From Sphingobacteriales bacterium (GTDB lineage Bacteria; Bacteroidota; Bacteroidia; Chitinophagales; UBA2359), in assembly GCA_016706405.1 (NCBI GenBank), contig JADJJT010000002.1, positions 310,001 through 374,000 of the forward strand: 64,000 nt of DNA. The letters run 5' to 3'. How positions within the stretch are numbered: the stretch's first letter is position 1; the number at the start of each line of letters is the position of its first letter. A model generated the notes under the pieces. That model made no database searches and had not been told where the DNA came from. It saw nothing but the letters and a program-made list of their open reading frames with translations. The position numbers were made by a program, and so were the translations under genes. Positions 9,086-17,778 of this stretch are shown here, one piece after another.

Positions 9086-10228
9086 ATGGCAAAACAAAGT
9101 ATAATTTTTATTTTAGTTTTTATTATTGCCGCAACTTGTTGTTTTAGCTGTATTGGATGCCAACAGGCTAATAACAACAATAATGATAATAATACATTGG
9201 TTGCCAACCAGCCAAACAACAATAACTTACCGCCACAGCAAACTCACCCCGACACAGCACAGGCATACGGAACACCCCCAGTGACAGGGCAATTGCCAAC
9301 TCCCGATACTATTTTTAACTCAGAAGATTTGCTTAAAAAAATAGTTGCCGAAAAGGCTGGCGCAGCTAATCAATCCGGAAAAAACACAGCGCAAAACAAT
9401 AACAACAGCAGTTTCAAGGCCAACGCGGCAAAACCCATGCCCCCGGCTCCGGGTGCCCCTAATATTCAACCCGAGTTAATAGCCGTACGCCCCCAAAATA
9501 ATTTACCACCTTCAACATCGCCCAATAAACCTTCAACCCCAACAAACATACCGCCACAACAACCTGTTTCCCCGCCAAATGCTTTATCTATGTTTTTTGA
9601 CGAAGCCGATGCCCTTTTTGGCAAATACGTAGGTAATGGTCGGGTGGCATATAGTGCCTTAAAAAAGGATCAAACAGACCTTAACCGTTTATTGGGTATA
9701 ATTGCAAACGCCGACCTTAGCAAAGCCGACAGCAAAACAAAACAGGCCTTTTACATTAATGCCTATAATATTTTAGTTATTAAAAATGTACTTGACCACA
9801 ATATTCCTGCCTCGCCTTTAGACGTAAAAGATTTTTTTAGTGCGGCCAATTTTAAGGTTGCCCAAAAAACAACAAGTTTAGATAATTTAGAAAAAAATAT
9901 GCTTTTTGGCCTCCAACGCGATGCTCGTTTTCATTTTGTTTTGGTTTGCGCCGCAATTGGCTGCCCGCAATTAGTAAATTTTGCCTACAAACCCAACAAA
10001 CTCGAGGCGCAACTTACCCAACAAACCCGCCGCGCCATAAACGACAATAGTTTTATTCAGGTAAACACAAAAGCTAAAACCGTTGCCATATCAAAAATTT
10101 TTGAGTGGTACGCTAGCGATTTTGGCACCAATGCCTTACAATATATCAATCAATACCGCAACAACCCCATACCTGCCGATTATAAATTAAGTTTCTACGA
10201 ATATAACTGGAAGCTCAACAAGCAGTAG
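9086..10228 (+). CDS. DUF547 domain lipoprotein
   Basis: The protein is 380 residues. The N-terminal hydrophobic segment ends in CCFSCIGCQQ, a plausible lipobox, so it is probably an envelope lipoprotein. Residues 25-165 are low complexity (Asn, Pro, Gln). The DUF547 domain covers about 170-375, with FYINAYNILVIKNVLD (about 227), FHFVLVCAAIGCPQL (about 281) and ISKIFEWYASDFG (about 330). The Cys-Pro and Tyr-Asn features are conserved in DUF547. The function is unknown; a thiol-hydrolase fold has been proposed for some relatives. It lies 70 bp after gldF on the same strand. Confidence 0.85.
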   Translation: MAKQSIIFILVFIIAATCCFSCIGCQQANNNNNDNNTLVANQPNNNNLPPQQTHPDTAQAYGTPPVTGQLPTPDTIFNSEDLLKKIVAEKAGAANQSGKNTAQNNNNSSFKANAAKPMPPAPGAPNIQPELIAVRPQNNLPPSTSPNKPSTPTNIPPQQPVSPPNALSMFFDEADALFGKYVGNGRVAYSALKKDQTDLNRLLGIIANADLSKADSKTKQAFYINAYNILVIKNVLDHNIPASPLDVKDFFSAANFKVAQKTTSLDNLEKNMLFGLQRDARFHFVLVCAAIGCPQLVNFAYKPNKLEAQLTQQTRRAINDNSFIQVNTKAKTVAISKIFEWYASDFGTNALQYINQYRNNPIPADYKLSFYEYNWKLNKQ

Positions 10229-10278
10229 CCGCAGCACTTTTATCATTATTATATTATAATTATAACACATTAACTTGC

Positions 10279-10962
10279 TTGCTTTTGCCAAACAACGAAC
10301 AACAACCACAAATTAAAACCCCGCCGCGTATATTTGCAGCAGGCATTTCGCACCTTAGCGATGCGCGCTTTTTTGCTACTTTTGCCGAATGGCTTTGCTT
10401 GGACCTTACTGCCCTTACGTTGCAACAAGCCCGTGAAATAACAAATTGGGTAACCGGGCCACAATTAACAGGTTTTTTTGACCCCCAGCCCGAAACAAAT
10501 TTAAACGACACTGCCTATGCTTTGCAATTAACCGGCATAGCTGCCCAATATACGCCCAATTTTGAACTTATAGATGCGCACCAAATTACTAATTTTATAC
10601 GCTGCGTGCAATTGCCTCCGCTTTGTAGCCCTTGGCAGGCGCAAACAATTTTTGAGCAGGCTTACAACCAAAGCCAATACGCCCACCAACAAATTACTAC
10701 CTATATTTTGGCCCAATTTGACCCCGCAAATATTGAAACTACTTGTAAAGATTTAATTGCAAATGCACAAAAATGGCAACCTATTTTTAATCAATATCCG
10801 GTTTTGTTAGATTTGCCGAAAGCTAACTCAGCAGATATAGCCCAAATTACGGCTATTTTTAACATCGAAGGTTTAGTTATTTGGGGCGAAAATGAACTAA
10901 TTACAGGCATCCGGACGTTTGATGAGGTAACAAATTTACTCGAACTACTTGGAATTGAATAA
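10279..10962 (+). CDS. TrpF-like (phosphoribosylanthranilate isomerase-like) barrel protein, degenerate
   Basis: The protein is 227 residues and has no ATG start; the frame opens just upstream at a TAA (10270), leaving the TTG at 10279 or 10285. The segment IFAAGISHLSDARFFATF resembles the TrpF opening (KxCGIxxxxDA) and the following QAREITNWVTGPQLTGFF resembles the TrpF strand-2 region, but the catalytic Cys of CGI is replaced by Ala-Gly. Other TrpF residues are not clear. No trp genes are nearby. I read it as a TIM-barrel relative that has lost isomerase chemistry; its role is unknown. Confidence 0.45.
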   Translation: MLLPNNEQQPQIKTPPRIFAAGISHLSDARFFATFAEWLCLDLTALTLQQAREITNWVTGPQLTGFFDPQPETNLNDTAYALQLTGIAAQYTPNFELIDAHQITNFIRCVQLPPLCSPWQAQTIFEQAYNQSQYAHQQITTYILAQFDPANIETTCKDLIANAQKWQPIFNQYPVLLDLPKANSADIAQITAIFNIEGLVIWGENELITGIRTFDEVTNLLELLGIE

Positions 10963-11041
10963 TATTAACATTGTTTTTACTGTTTATTAATCAATTTTTC
11001 GTTTCGGGCTGATTTAATAAACAAGCAACTCACAAAATAAG

Positions 11042-11596
11042 ATGGAAACAAAAAAACCAACTAACAACAAAAAATCAATATCGGGGTCAACAGCAATTTC
11101 CGGAAATAAAACCACCAAGCCCAAGCAAACTGCTATTGCCGAAACCTATAAAATACGTGCCTCTAATAAGCGCGCCCATTTCGAGTACTTTTTTATCGAA
11201 AAATACAAGGCCGGAATTATACTATCGGGCACCGAAGTAAAATCGGTTAAATCTGGCAAACTGAATATGAGCGATGCTTATTGCTTTTTTAAAGATAGTG
11301 AACTTTGGGTTAAAAATTTACACATATCTGAATACGAGCGGGGAGGCGTTTATAACCACGAACCAAAAAATGCCCGGAAATTATTGCTTAACAAACGCGA
11401 ATTAAAACGTTTAGAGCAAAAAATTAAAGAGCGCGGTTTGACCATTGTGCCGATTGAAGTACTTGAAACCGAGCGCGGCTATATAAAATTAGAAATTGCC
11501 TTAGCCAAAGGTAAAAAAGCCTACGATAAACGCGACAGTATTAAAGAAAAAGACCAACGCCGCGATTTTGACCGTCAAGCCAGCCATAACGACTAA
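11042..11596 (+). CDS. smpB: SsrA-binding protein SmpB with N-terminal extension
   Basis: The 184-residue protein contains the SmpB core from about residue 37: NKRAHFEYFFIEKYKAGI, SGTEVKSVKSGK, VKNLHISEY, then the basic tail KGKKAYDKRDSIKEKDQRRD. SmpB binds tmRNA and positions it on stalled ribosomes for trans-translation. Typical SmpB is 150-160 residues; here about 30 extra Lys/Thr/Ser-rich residues precede the core and look disordered. No other ATG in the extension is clearly better. The tmRNA gene is not in the window. Confidence 0.95.
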   Translation: METKKPTNNKKSISGSTAISGNKTTKPKQTAIAETYKIRASNKRAHFEYFFIEKYKAGIILSGTEVKSVKSGKLNMSDAYCFFKDSELWVKNLHISEYERGGVYNHEPKNARKLLLNKRELKRLEQKIKERGLTIVPIEVLETERGYIKLEIALAKGKKAYDKRDSIKEKDQRRDFDRQASHND

Positions 11597-11694
11597 CGCT
11601 TAGTCCTAAATATATTTAACTCACTACAGGAAATTGACTAAACGGCAAATTAATAGTATAAGTTTTTTATTAAGATGTCAAGTAGTTAAAAAAC

Positions 11695-12987
11695 ATGCAA
11701 CATATTGCCATTATTGGTAACGGCATTGCCGGTATTACTGCTGCCCGGTACGTACGAAAACTTAACGGCAACTGCCAAATTACCGTCATATCTGCCGAAA
11801 CTAATCATTTTTTTGCCCGAACAGCCCTAATGTACATTTACATGGGGCATTTAACTTACGCCCAAACCAAACCCTATGAAGATAATTTTTGGCAAAAAAA
11901 TCGCATTGACCTGCTAAATGGCTATGTAAAATACATAAATACCAACGCCAACACCCTGTATTTAAGCGATAATAGGCAACTAAACTACCATAAATTGCTA
12001 ATTGCCACCGGCTCGAAGCCCAATTTTGGGAATTGGTCAGGGCATAACTTGCCGGGCGTTCAAGGTCTTTACAGCTACCAAGACCTTGAACTGTTAGAAA
12101 AAAATACCAATCCAACCCCCCAACATGCCGTAATTGTAGGGGGCGGCCTAATAGGCATTGAGTTAGCCGAAATGCTGCATAGCCGTGGTATTCAACTTAG
12201 TTTATTGGTGCGCGAAGCCAATTATTGGGGCAATATTTTACCGCCCCAAGAATCCGAAATAGTAGCCCAGCAAATACAACAACGGGGCATTAGGTTAAAA
12301 CTTAATACACAGTTAGCCGCGATTAACCCCAATGCCACCACAGGCCGCGTAGGCTCGGTTACCACCACCAATAACGAAACAATTTTTTGTGATTTTGTTG
12401 GTTTAACGGCGGGCGTACAACCCAATATTGGCTTTTTGCAAGATAGTAATATAGCTACCGATAAAGGTGTTTTGGTAAATCACTATTTAAACACTAATAT
12501 ACCCAATATATTTGCCGCCGGCGACTGCGCCCAATTTATTGAGCCTTTGCCCAACCGTAATGCTATAGAGCAAGTTTGGTATACCGGCCTACGGCAAGGC
12601 GCTACGGCTGCCTATAATTTATGTGGTTACAATTTACCTTATCAGCCAAGGCTGTGGTTTAACTCGGCCAAGTTTTTTGACCTTGAATATCAAATTTATG
12701 GCAAAATAAGCGCAAACCCTAATTCACAAACCGAGCAACAGTTGTTTTGGCAGCACGCTACTAAACCTATTTGTTTGAGGCTGGCAATAATTCCCCAAAC
12801 GCAAATACTTATTGGAATTTCTAGCATAGGGATGCGCCTTAATCATGATGTTTGTGAGCAGTGGATAACTGATAAACGGAACTTGCTTCAGATTTTACCT
12901 TTATTGCACGAAGCCAATTTTAATCCGGAATTTTATGCAAATTATTATCCGGATATAGTAAAAAAATGGCAGGTCTTGCTTCAGTAA
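11695..12987 (+). CDS. FAD/NAD(P)-dependent pyridine nucleotide oxidoreductase
   Basis: The 430-residue protein opens with an FAD dinucleotide motif IIGNGIAGITAARYVR (about 6), has LLIATGSKPNFG (about 103), a second GxGxxG for NAD(P) in AVIVGGGLIGIELAEML (about 146) and the FAD motif NIPNIFAAGDCAQF (about 265). This matches the Pyr_redox_2 family of NADH-dependent ferredoxin or rubredoxin reductases and nitrite-reductase-like oxidoreductases. No redox Cys pair is visible, so it is not a disulfide reductase. The electron acceptor is unknown. It converges with glpD. Confidence 0.82.
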   Translation: MQHIAIIGNGIAGITAARYVRKLNGNCQITVISAETNHFFARTALMYIYMGHLTYAQTKPYEDNFWQKNRIDLLNGYVKYINTNANTLYLSDNRQLNYHKLLIATGSKPNFGNWSGHNLPGVQGLYSYQDLELLEKNTNPTPQHAVIVGGGLIGIELAEMLHSRGIQLSLLVREANYWGNILPPQESEIVAQQIQQRGIRLKLNTQLAAINPNATTGRVGSVTTTNNETIFCDFVGLTAGVQPNIGFLQDSNIATDKGVLVNHYLNTNIPNIFAAGDCAQFIEPLPNRNAIEQVWYTGLRQGATAAYNLCGYNLPYQPRLWFNSAKFFDLEYQIYGKISANPNSQTEQQLFWQHATKPICLRLAIIPQTQILIGISSIGMRLNHDVCEQWITDKRNLLQILPLLHEANFNPEFYANYYPDIVKKWQVLLQ

Positions 12988-13011
12988 CAAATACCAGCAA
13001 GCAATTATTTT

Positions 13012-14745
13012 TTATTTCTCCAACTCTATCATTAAGTCAAATTTTTCAAAATTTATTGCCGTATCGTCCTTGTCGTCAAATTTTAGGACAGCCTCGTATT
13101 GTTTTTGCCAGGCCATTAATGCCTGTTGTTTTTGTGCAGGAGTATATTGCAAAATACTTGCCAGCTCGTTTATTACCAAGGGCAACAAGTAAGGGCAAGT
13201 TTCGCGTTCAAAATACAAGCGGCTTGTTCGGCGGATTAAAAAATCGGCGGGTGTTGTTACCATTTCGCGCAATACGCAATAGCGCAGTTCAGACAACAAA
13301 ATACGCTCGTTTAAAGGTTTTTCCGGATGAAAGGTTGCACATTTAAGGCTTCGCAAGATATGACGTGTATTACCGCCGTATTTTTCAACTAAACTTTTAA
13401 CAGTTGTTTCGGTTAGGCCGGCAATTTCTTGATAGTGGGCTAAATAGTATTGGGTAAGGTCGTTAAGATTTTGCGCTTGCCGGCTAAACGAGCCACTTAA
13501 GCGCAGCGTTTTAGTGCCCGACAGCCGTATGGCGCACTGATGTTGCCGGTGTAGCCGAATCATTACTTTGTCAACAACCCGTTCGGCCATTTTACGGTAG
13601 CCGGTAAGTTTGCCGCCTGCAATAGTAATAAGGCCATTTTGCGAGATAAAAATCTCATCTTTACGCGATAGTTCGCTGGGCGATTTGCCTTGTTCGTATA
13701 TGAGTGGGCGCAGTCCGGCCCAGCTTGAAACAATATCGGCCTGTGTAAGTTGAGCATCCGGAAAAACTGCTTGCAATGCGCCAATCAAATAGGCAATATC
13801 GGCCTGAGTAACCTGCGGGTTGGTAAGGCTTCCGTCATAATTAGTATCTGTTGTACCTATATAAGCAGTGTTCCCGCGCGGAATGGCAAAAAACATGCGG
13901 CCATCTGCATAGGGCGTATCGGCATATATTGCTTGTTGTAAGGGCAGCCGGTGCCGGGGCACTACTATATGCACCCCTTTGGTTAACTGAAGTTGTTTTT
14001 TGCTTAATGCCCCGTCTAAAGCCCGGAGCCTATCGGCCCAGGGACCTCCGGCATTTACCACGCAATGGGCTGATACGTTAACTGTTTGACCTGTAATTTG
14101 GCAAGTAGCTGTTAAGCCATTAATTTGCTGCTGATAATAATGGTATTTTTCAACTTTCAGGTAGTTAAGTACAACAGCCTTATGTTTTGCAGCAGTTTTT
14201 AATACCTCAATAGTTAGGCGAGCGTCATCGGTTTGGTATTCATAATAAAGGCCGCCACCCAACAAATTGCGGGCTTGTAAAAGTGGCTCGGCTGCTAAAG
14301 TAGTGTTAGCAGTAAGCATAGAGCGGCGTTCGGCAGGCACTACACCCGCCAATTTATCGTAAAGCCAAAGTCCTAAGGAGGTAGTGTGTTTACCCAGCGA
14401 GCCGTTTCGGTAAATTGGCAATAACATTTTTTGAGCATGTACTATATGAGGGGCGTTGCGGTGTAAAATAGCCCGTTCGGTACCTACTTCGCGCACTAAA
14501 CCAAACTCTAAATTTTTAAGGTAACGCAGGCCGCCATGAATAAGCTTTGTTGAGCGGCTACTGGTGCCGGCGGCAAAATCTTGTTTCTCAAGCAAGGCAA
14601 CTTTTAGACCCCGGGCGGCGGCATCTAAAGCTATACCGGCACCGGTAATACCACCACCAATCACCACAACATCAAAAACGGTATTTTGTAATTGTTGCAT
14701 CAACAAGGAGCGTTTGGTGGTATTTAGCAAAACTGGTTTACACAT
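13012..14745 (-). CDS. glpD: Glycerol-3-phosphate dehydrogenase (FAD-dependent, GlpD)
   Basis: The open frame extends to 14811, but the extra N-terminus is hydrophobic and unlike the family, so I prefer the ATG at 14745 or 14700 (MQQLQNT). The FAD motif VVIGGGITGAGIALDAAARG is followed by TSSRSTKLIHGGLRYL, a GlpD signature, and by NAGGPWADRLR and LAGLRPLI-like segments. The C-terminal DAO_C helical domain is present (about 430-590). GlpD oxidises sn-glycerol-3-phosphate to dihydroxyacetone phosphate and passes electrons to quinone at the inner membrane. No glpK or glpF is adjacent. Confidence 0.9.
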   Translation of the reverse strand: MCKPVLLNTTKRSLLMQQLQNTVFDVVVIGGGITGAGIALDAAARGLKVALLEKQDFAAGTSSRSTKLIHGGLRYLKNLEFGLVREVGTERAILHRNAPHIVHAQKMLLPIYRNGSLGKHTTSLGLWLYDKLAGVVPAERRSMLTANTTLAAEPLLQARNLLGGGLYYEYQTDDARLTIEVLKTAAKHKAVVLNYLKVEKYHYYQQQINGLTATCQITGQTVNVSAHCVVNAGGPWADRLRALDGALSKKQLQLTKGVHIVVPRHRLPLQQAIYADTPYADGRMFFAIPRGNTAYIGTTDTNYDGSLTNPQVTQADIAYLIGALQAVFPDAQLTQADIVSSWAGLRPLIYEQGKSPSELSRKDEIFISQNGLITIAGGKLTGYRKMAERVVDKVMIRLHRQHQCAIRLSGTKTLRLSGSFSRQAQNLNDLTQYYLAHYQEIAGLTETTVKSLVEKYGGNTRHILRSLKCATFHPEKPLNERILLSELRYCVLREMVTTPADFLIRRTSRLYFERETCPYLLPLVINELASILQYTPAQKQQALMAWQKQYEAVLKFDDKDDTAINFEKFDLMIELEK

Positions 14746-14811
14746 AGTCAAAATAAACAATTTTATTGGGCACAACAAAGTGAAGCGATACATAAAGAAC
14801 AGTTTCAGCAC

Positions 14812-15169
14812 AAAAATCGTTGCATAGTTAAGTGTTAAATTAACTAAAAATGAAGTTTTTAAGATGGCTGAATTATCCGGAGACAGGTACTATAACTAAC
14901 TATTATCCGGATGTTTTATTGTTTAAAGAAACTATTTTTTATGTTGCGAACTTAAATTTGTTACAAAATTACGGTTTTTTGCCCAAAAACAAAGAATTTT
15001 ACTCTTTTTTTTTGCTATTTTCTAATTTTGTTAGTAATTTTGTGCCGGTAATAACTACTAACCTAAATTTGTAGTACTTTTGTTAGCGGTTCAATCAAAA
15101 ACAAATTGGTATTAGCCCAACCTTTTTAACAATACAATTATTAATAAACAATATTAAATTTATTTCAAC
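14812..15169. other. Intergenic region between glpD and recA
   Basis: This 358-bp AT-rich spacer holds a -7 box at 15075-15082 and two TCCGGA palindromes near 14877 and 14906. A 74-codon frame at 14850-15074 has no family resemblance and is left out. No SOS-type LexA palindrome was recognised. Confidence 0.4.
15075..15082 (+). promoter_or_regulatory. Bacteroidota -7 box TACTTTTG before recA
   Basis: TACTTTTG matches TAnnTTTG and lies 87 bp upstream of the recA start. No -33 partner at normal spacing is clear. Confidence 0.4.
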
Positions 15170-16222
15170 ATGGCAACATCTGACCAAGACAAACTCAAAT
15201 CACTTAAATTAGTTATAGATAAACTCGATAAGACATACGGGAAAGGCACGGTAATGAAACTTGGCGAACGCAAAGTTGAGCGAACTGATGCTTTATCTAC
15301 CGGCTCGTTAGGCTTAGATATTGCCTTAGGTGTAGGCGGTTTTCCGCGCGGGCGTATTATTGAAATATATGGCCCAGAGGCATCGGGTAAAACAACCTTA
15401 GCCATACATGCTATTGCCGAAGCCCAAAAAAGCGGCGGTATTGCAGCCATTATTGACGCCGAACACGCTTTCGATAAAACATACGCACAGGCCTTGGGCG
15501 TTGATGTGGACAATTTACTTATTTCGCAGCCCGACCACGGCGAGCAAGCCCTTGAAATTGCCGACCACTTAATTAGGTCGGGTGCTTTAGATATTGTAGT
15601 AATTGACTCGGTAGCAGCCTTAGTGCCACGCGGCGAATTAGAAGGCGATATGGGCGACGCTAAAGTAGGTTTACAAGCCCGCCTTATGAGCCAGGCCTTG
15701 CGCAAACTTACCGGAACCATTAATAAAACCGGATGTATTTGTATTTTTATTAACCAGTTGCGCCAAAAAATTGGCGTTATGTTTGGCAACCCCGAAACTA
15801 CTACCGGCGGCGAAGCATTAAAATTTTATGCCTCGGTGCGTTTAGATATCAGGCGGATAGCCCAAATTAAAAGCGGCGATGATGTAGTAGGAAACCGTAC
15901 CAAAGTAAAAGTAGTTAAAAATAAAGTAGCGCCGCCCTTCCGCACTACCGAGTTTGATATTATTTACGGCGAAGGCATTTCAAAAATAGGCGAAATTATT
16001 GACTATGCCGTTGAATTAGATATTATAGCAAAAAGTGGCTCGTGGTATAGTTTTGAAGGAAATAAAATTGGGCAGGGGCGCGACAATGTAAAAACCTTTC
16101 TAAAAGATAATCCGGAGCTGGTAACAGAACTTGAAAATCGTATAAAAAGTCAATTGATGCAATTTACCGACCGCCCCACAACCACCGACCCTCTTTTAGG
16201 TGATGACTTAGATGATATGTAA
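15170..16222 (+). CDS. recA: Recombinase RecA
   Basis: The 350-residue protein carries the Walker A motif GPEASGKTTLAIH (about 66), the RecA signature ALKFYASVRLDIRR (about 217), Walker B VVIDSVAALVP (about 141) and the C-terminal acidic tail. RecA forms ATP-dependent filaments on single-stranded DNA for strand exchange and LexA cleavage. The length is normal and there is no intein. A hairpin-plus-T-run terminator follows at 16305-16344. Confidence 0.98.
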   Translation: MATSDQDKLKSLKLVIDKLDKTYGKGTVMKLGERKVERTDALSTGSLGLDIALGVGGFPRGRIIEIYGPEASGKTTLAIHAIAEAQKSGGIAAIIDAEHAFDKTYAQALGVDVDNLLISQPDHGEQALEIADHLIRSGALDIVVIDSVAALVPRGELEGDMGDAKVGLQARLMSQALRKLTGTINKTGCICIFINQLRQKIGVMFGNPETTTGGEALKFYASVRLDIRRIAQIKSGDDVVGNRTKVKVVKNKVAPPFRTTEFDIIYGEGISKIGEIIDYAVELDIIAKSGSWYSFEGNKIGQGRDNVKTFLKDNPELVTELENRIKSQLMQFTDRPTTTDPLLGDDLDDM

Positions 16223-16304
16223 ATTTTTTCCGTGGCAACTCAACCTAATTGAAAATTTTATTGCTTGTAAGGTTTGAATTTTTCAAAAAAATAGTTTGTT
16301 AAAG

Positions 16305-16344
16305 GTATGCCGTAAGCTATCCACACTATCGGCATACTTTTTTT
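16305..16344 (+). terminator. Rho-independent terminator after recA
   Basis: GTATGCCG (16305-16312) pairs perfectly with CGGCATAC (16330-16337) around a 17-nt loop, and seven T residues follow. It lies 82 bp after the recA stop. Confidence 0.75.
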
Positions 16345-16357
16345 GTATTGTTTTGTG

Positions 16358-16365
16358 TAAATTTG
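16358..16365 (+). promoter_or_regulatory. Bacteroidota -7 box TAAATTTG before frr
   Basis: TAAATTTG matches TAnnTTTG. It sits 14 bp after the recA terminator T-run and 55 bp before the frr ATG, so frr likely has its own promoter. Confidence 0.45.
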
Positions 16366-16420
16366 CAGTTTAATAACAAAACCTATTTTTGATTTTTTAT
16401 TTGAAAAAACTTTTTTCGTT

Positions 16421-16990
16421 ATGATTCCATTAGAAGAAGCCAATAAAGTGTATTCGCACAGCAAAGATATGATGCACCACAGTATTGAACATCTTGAAAA
16501 AGAACTAACCAAAGTGCGGGCGGGCAAAGCATCGCCCGCTATGGTCGATGGCATTTATGTAGATTATTATGGCACAAACAGCCCTATCTCGCAGGTAGCC
16601 AATATTACCACCGGCGATGCCCGCACCTTGTTAATACAACCCTGGGAGCGAAATATGTTAGGCCCTATTGAAAAAGCCATTTTTGCCGCCAACTTAGGCA
16701 TGACCCCACAAAACGATGGTAACACCATACGCCTTAATTTACCCCCACTAACCGAAGAACGCCGAAAAGATTTGGTAAAACAAGTTAAACATATTGGCGA
16801 GCAAACCAAAGTGGGTATCCGCAATGTGCGTAAAGAGGCAATGGAGAAAATAAAAAAAATGGTTAAAGACGGCCTACCCGAAGACAACGGCAAAACTACC
16901 GAAACACAAATTCAAAAAGCCACCGACGAGCATATCGAAAAAGTGGACAAAATACTGTTGGCTAAAGAAAAGGAAATTATGGCTATTTAG
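16421..16990 (+). CDS. frr: Ribosome recycling factor
   Basis: The 189-residue protein has the RRF pattern: M(I)HSIEHLEKELTKVRAGKASPAMVDGI in pieces near residues 18-45, VDYYGTNSPISQVANI (about 47), PLTEERRKDLVKQVKH (about 108) and VGIRNVRKEAMEKIKK. RRF works with EF-G to split post-termination ribosomes. Length matches the family (about 185). Often frr follows pyrH; here it follows recA behind a terminator. Confidence 0.97.
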   Translation: MIPLEEANKVYSHSKDMMHHSIEHLEKELTKVRAGKASPAMVDGIYVDYYGTNSPISQVANITTGDARTLLIQPWERNMLGPIEKAIFAANLGMTPQNDGNTIRLNLPPLTEERRKDLVKQVKHIGEQTKVGIRNVRKEAMEKIKKMVKDGLPEDNGKTTETQIQKATDEHIEKVDKILLAKEKEIMAI

Positions 16991-17244
16991 TTGTACTTGC
17001 TAACGCGCATACAAACAAAATACCAACTATTTTATTATTTCAATAATAGCCAAACCTAATTGGCCGCAAGGTAAAACCTCAAATAACTAATAAAACTTGT
17101 CCGTCTGTATTTGGCTATAACAACAAACAAAAACTTAACAAAAACATTAAAGAAAAAGATACAGTATGTTTTTATCAACCATCGCCACGTTCTAAAACAA
17201 CACCAAGAAAGCAAAATTAAAACATTAAACAATACTTGTATTGT

Positions 17245-17484
17245 TTACATCATTTGTTCTAATGCTATAGATTTTGAGTGGTTTAATATAATTTGTACCG
17301 AACTGGAATTAGGCGACCGCATTTTTACACTATCCAAAGCATTATATACGGCACGTAATTCGTTATATATATCACAAAAAATAATATCAGAAGCCAACTT
17401 GTCGGCAACTAAAATATTTTCTGATTTCGAAGTTTCGCCATATAAAAAACGAATTATTAAATTATGTGTAGCATCTTCATTCAT
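17245..17484 (-). CDS. Small conserved Bacteroidota protein, unknown function
   Basis: This is a 79-residue frame starting from an ATG at 17484 (MNEDATHNLIIRFLYGE). The pattern LIIRFLYGETSKSEN, a helical middle, and a C-terminal SSVQIILNHS resembles a widespread family of short Bacteroidota proteins with an anti-sigma-like start (LIxYLYxExxxxE). A longer frame on the plus strand (17111-17545) overlaps it, but that frame is lysine/asparagine-rich without family features. An in-frame ATG at 17532 would add 16 hydrophobic residues. Function unknown. Confidence 0.55.
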   Translation of the reverse strand: MNEDATHNLIIRFLYGETSKSENILVADKLASDIIFCDIYNELRAVYNALDSVKMRSPNSSSVQIILNHSKSIALEQMM

Positions 17485-17637
17485 GGTAAGTAAAAATAGA
17501 AATAGAAATGGGGTTAAAAATGTGGTTTTCAAAAAACAATATTAAATAAATAAGAACCAAATAAGTTTAAACGATATACTTATTTTAAAATTGTTTTTTG
17601 CTGTGTTTTTTTACGTTAAAAAAAAACAAAAAACACT

Positions 17638-17693
17638 ACCACTAAAACGGAGAAGCTAAAAAAGGGTTGCCTATATAGGCAAGGAATAGTGGT
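17638..17693 (+). promoter_or_regulatory. Nested inverted repeats upstream of the YifB gene
   Basis: A perfect 16-bp palindrome TTGCCTATATAGGCAA (17667-17682) sits inside a second inverted repeat, ACCACTA (17638-17644) with TAGTGGT (17687-17693). The block ends 85 bp before the chosen YifB start. It could be a dimeric repressor operator or a folded RNA leader. Confidence 0.45.
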
Positions 17694-17778
17694 CAAATCT
17701 GTCTTTTTTTTTTCAAAAACAAGTATTCTATTCTTTAATGTTATCTATCCGGCAAAATATCAAATTGATTTTACAAAT

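Noticed and set aside
14850..15074. 74-codon frame before recA
   Set aside because: It starts in AT-rich spacer, is Phe/Asn-rich and lies where the recA promoter should be; no family likeness.
17111..17545. 144-codon plus-strand frame
   Set aside because: It overlaps the minus-strand small gene (17245-17484), which has a recognisable family pattern; the plus frame is Lys/Asn-rich with no domain.
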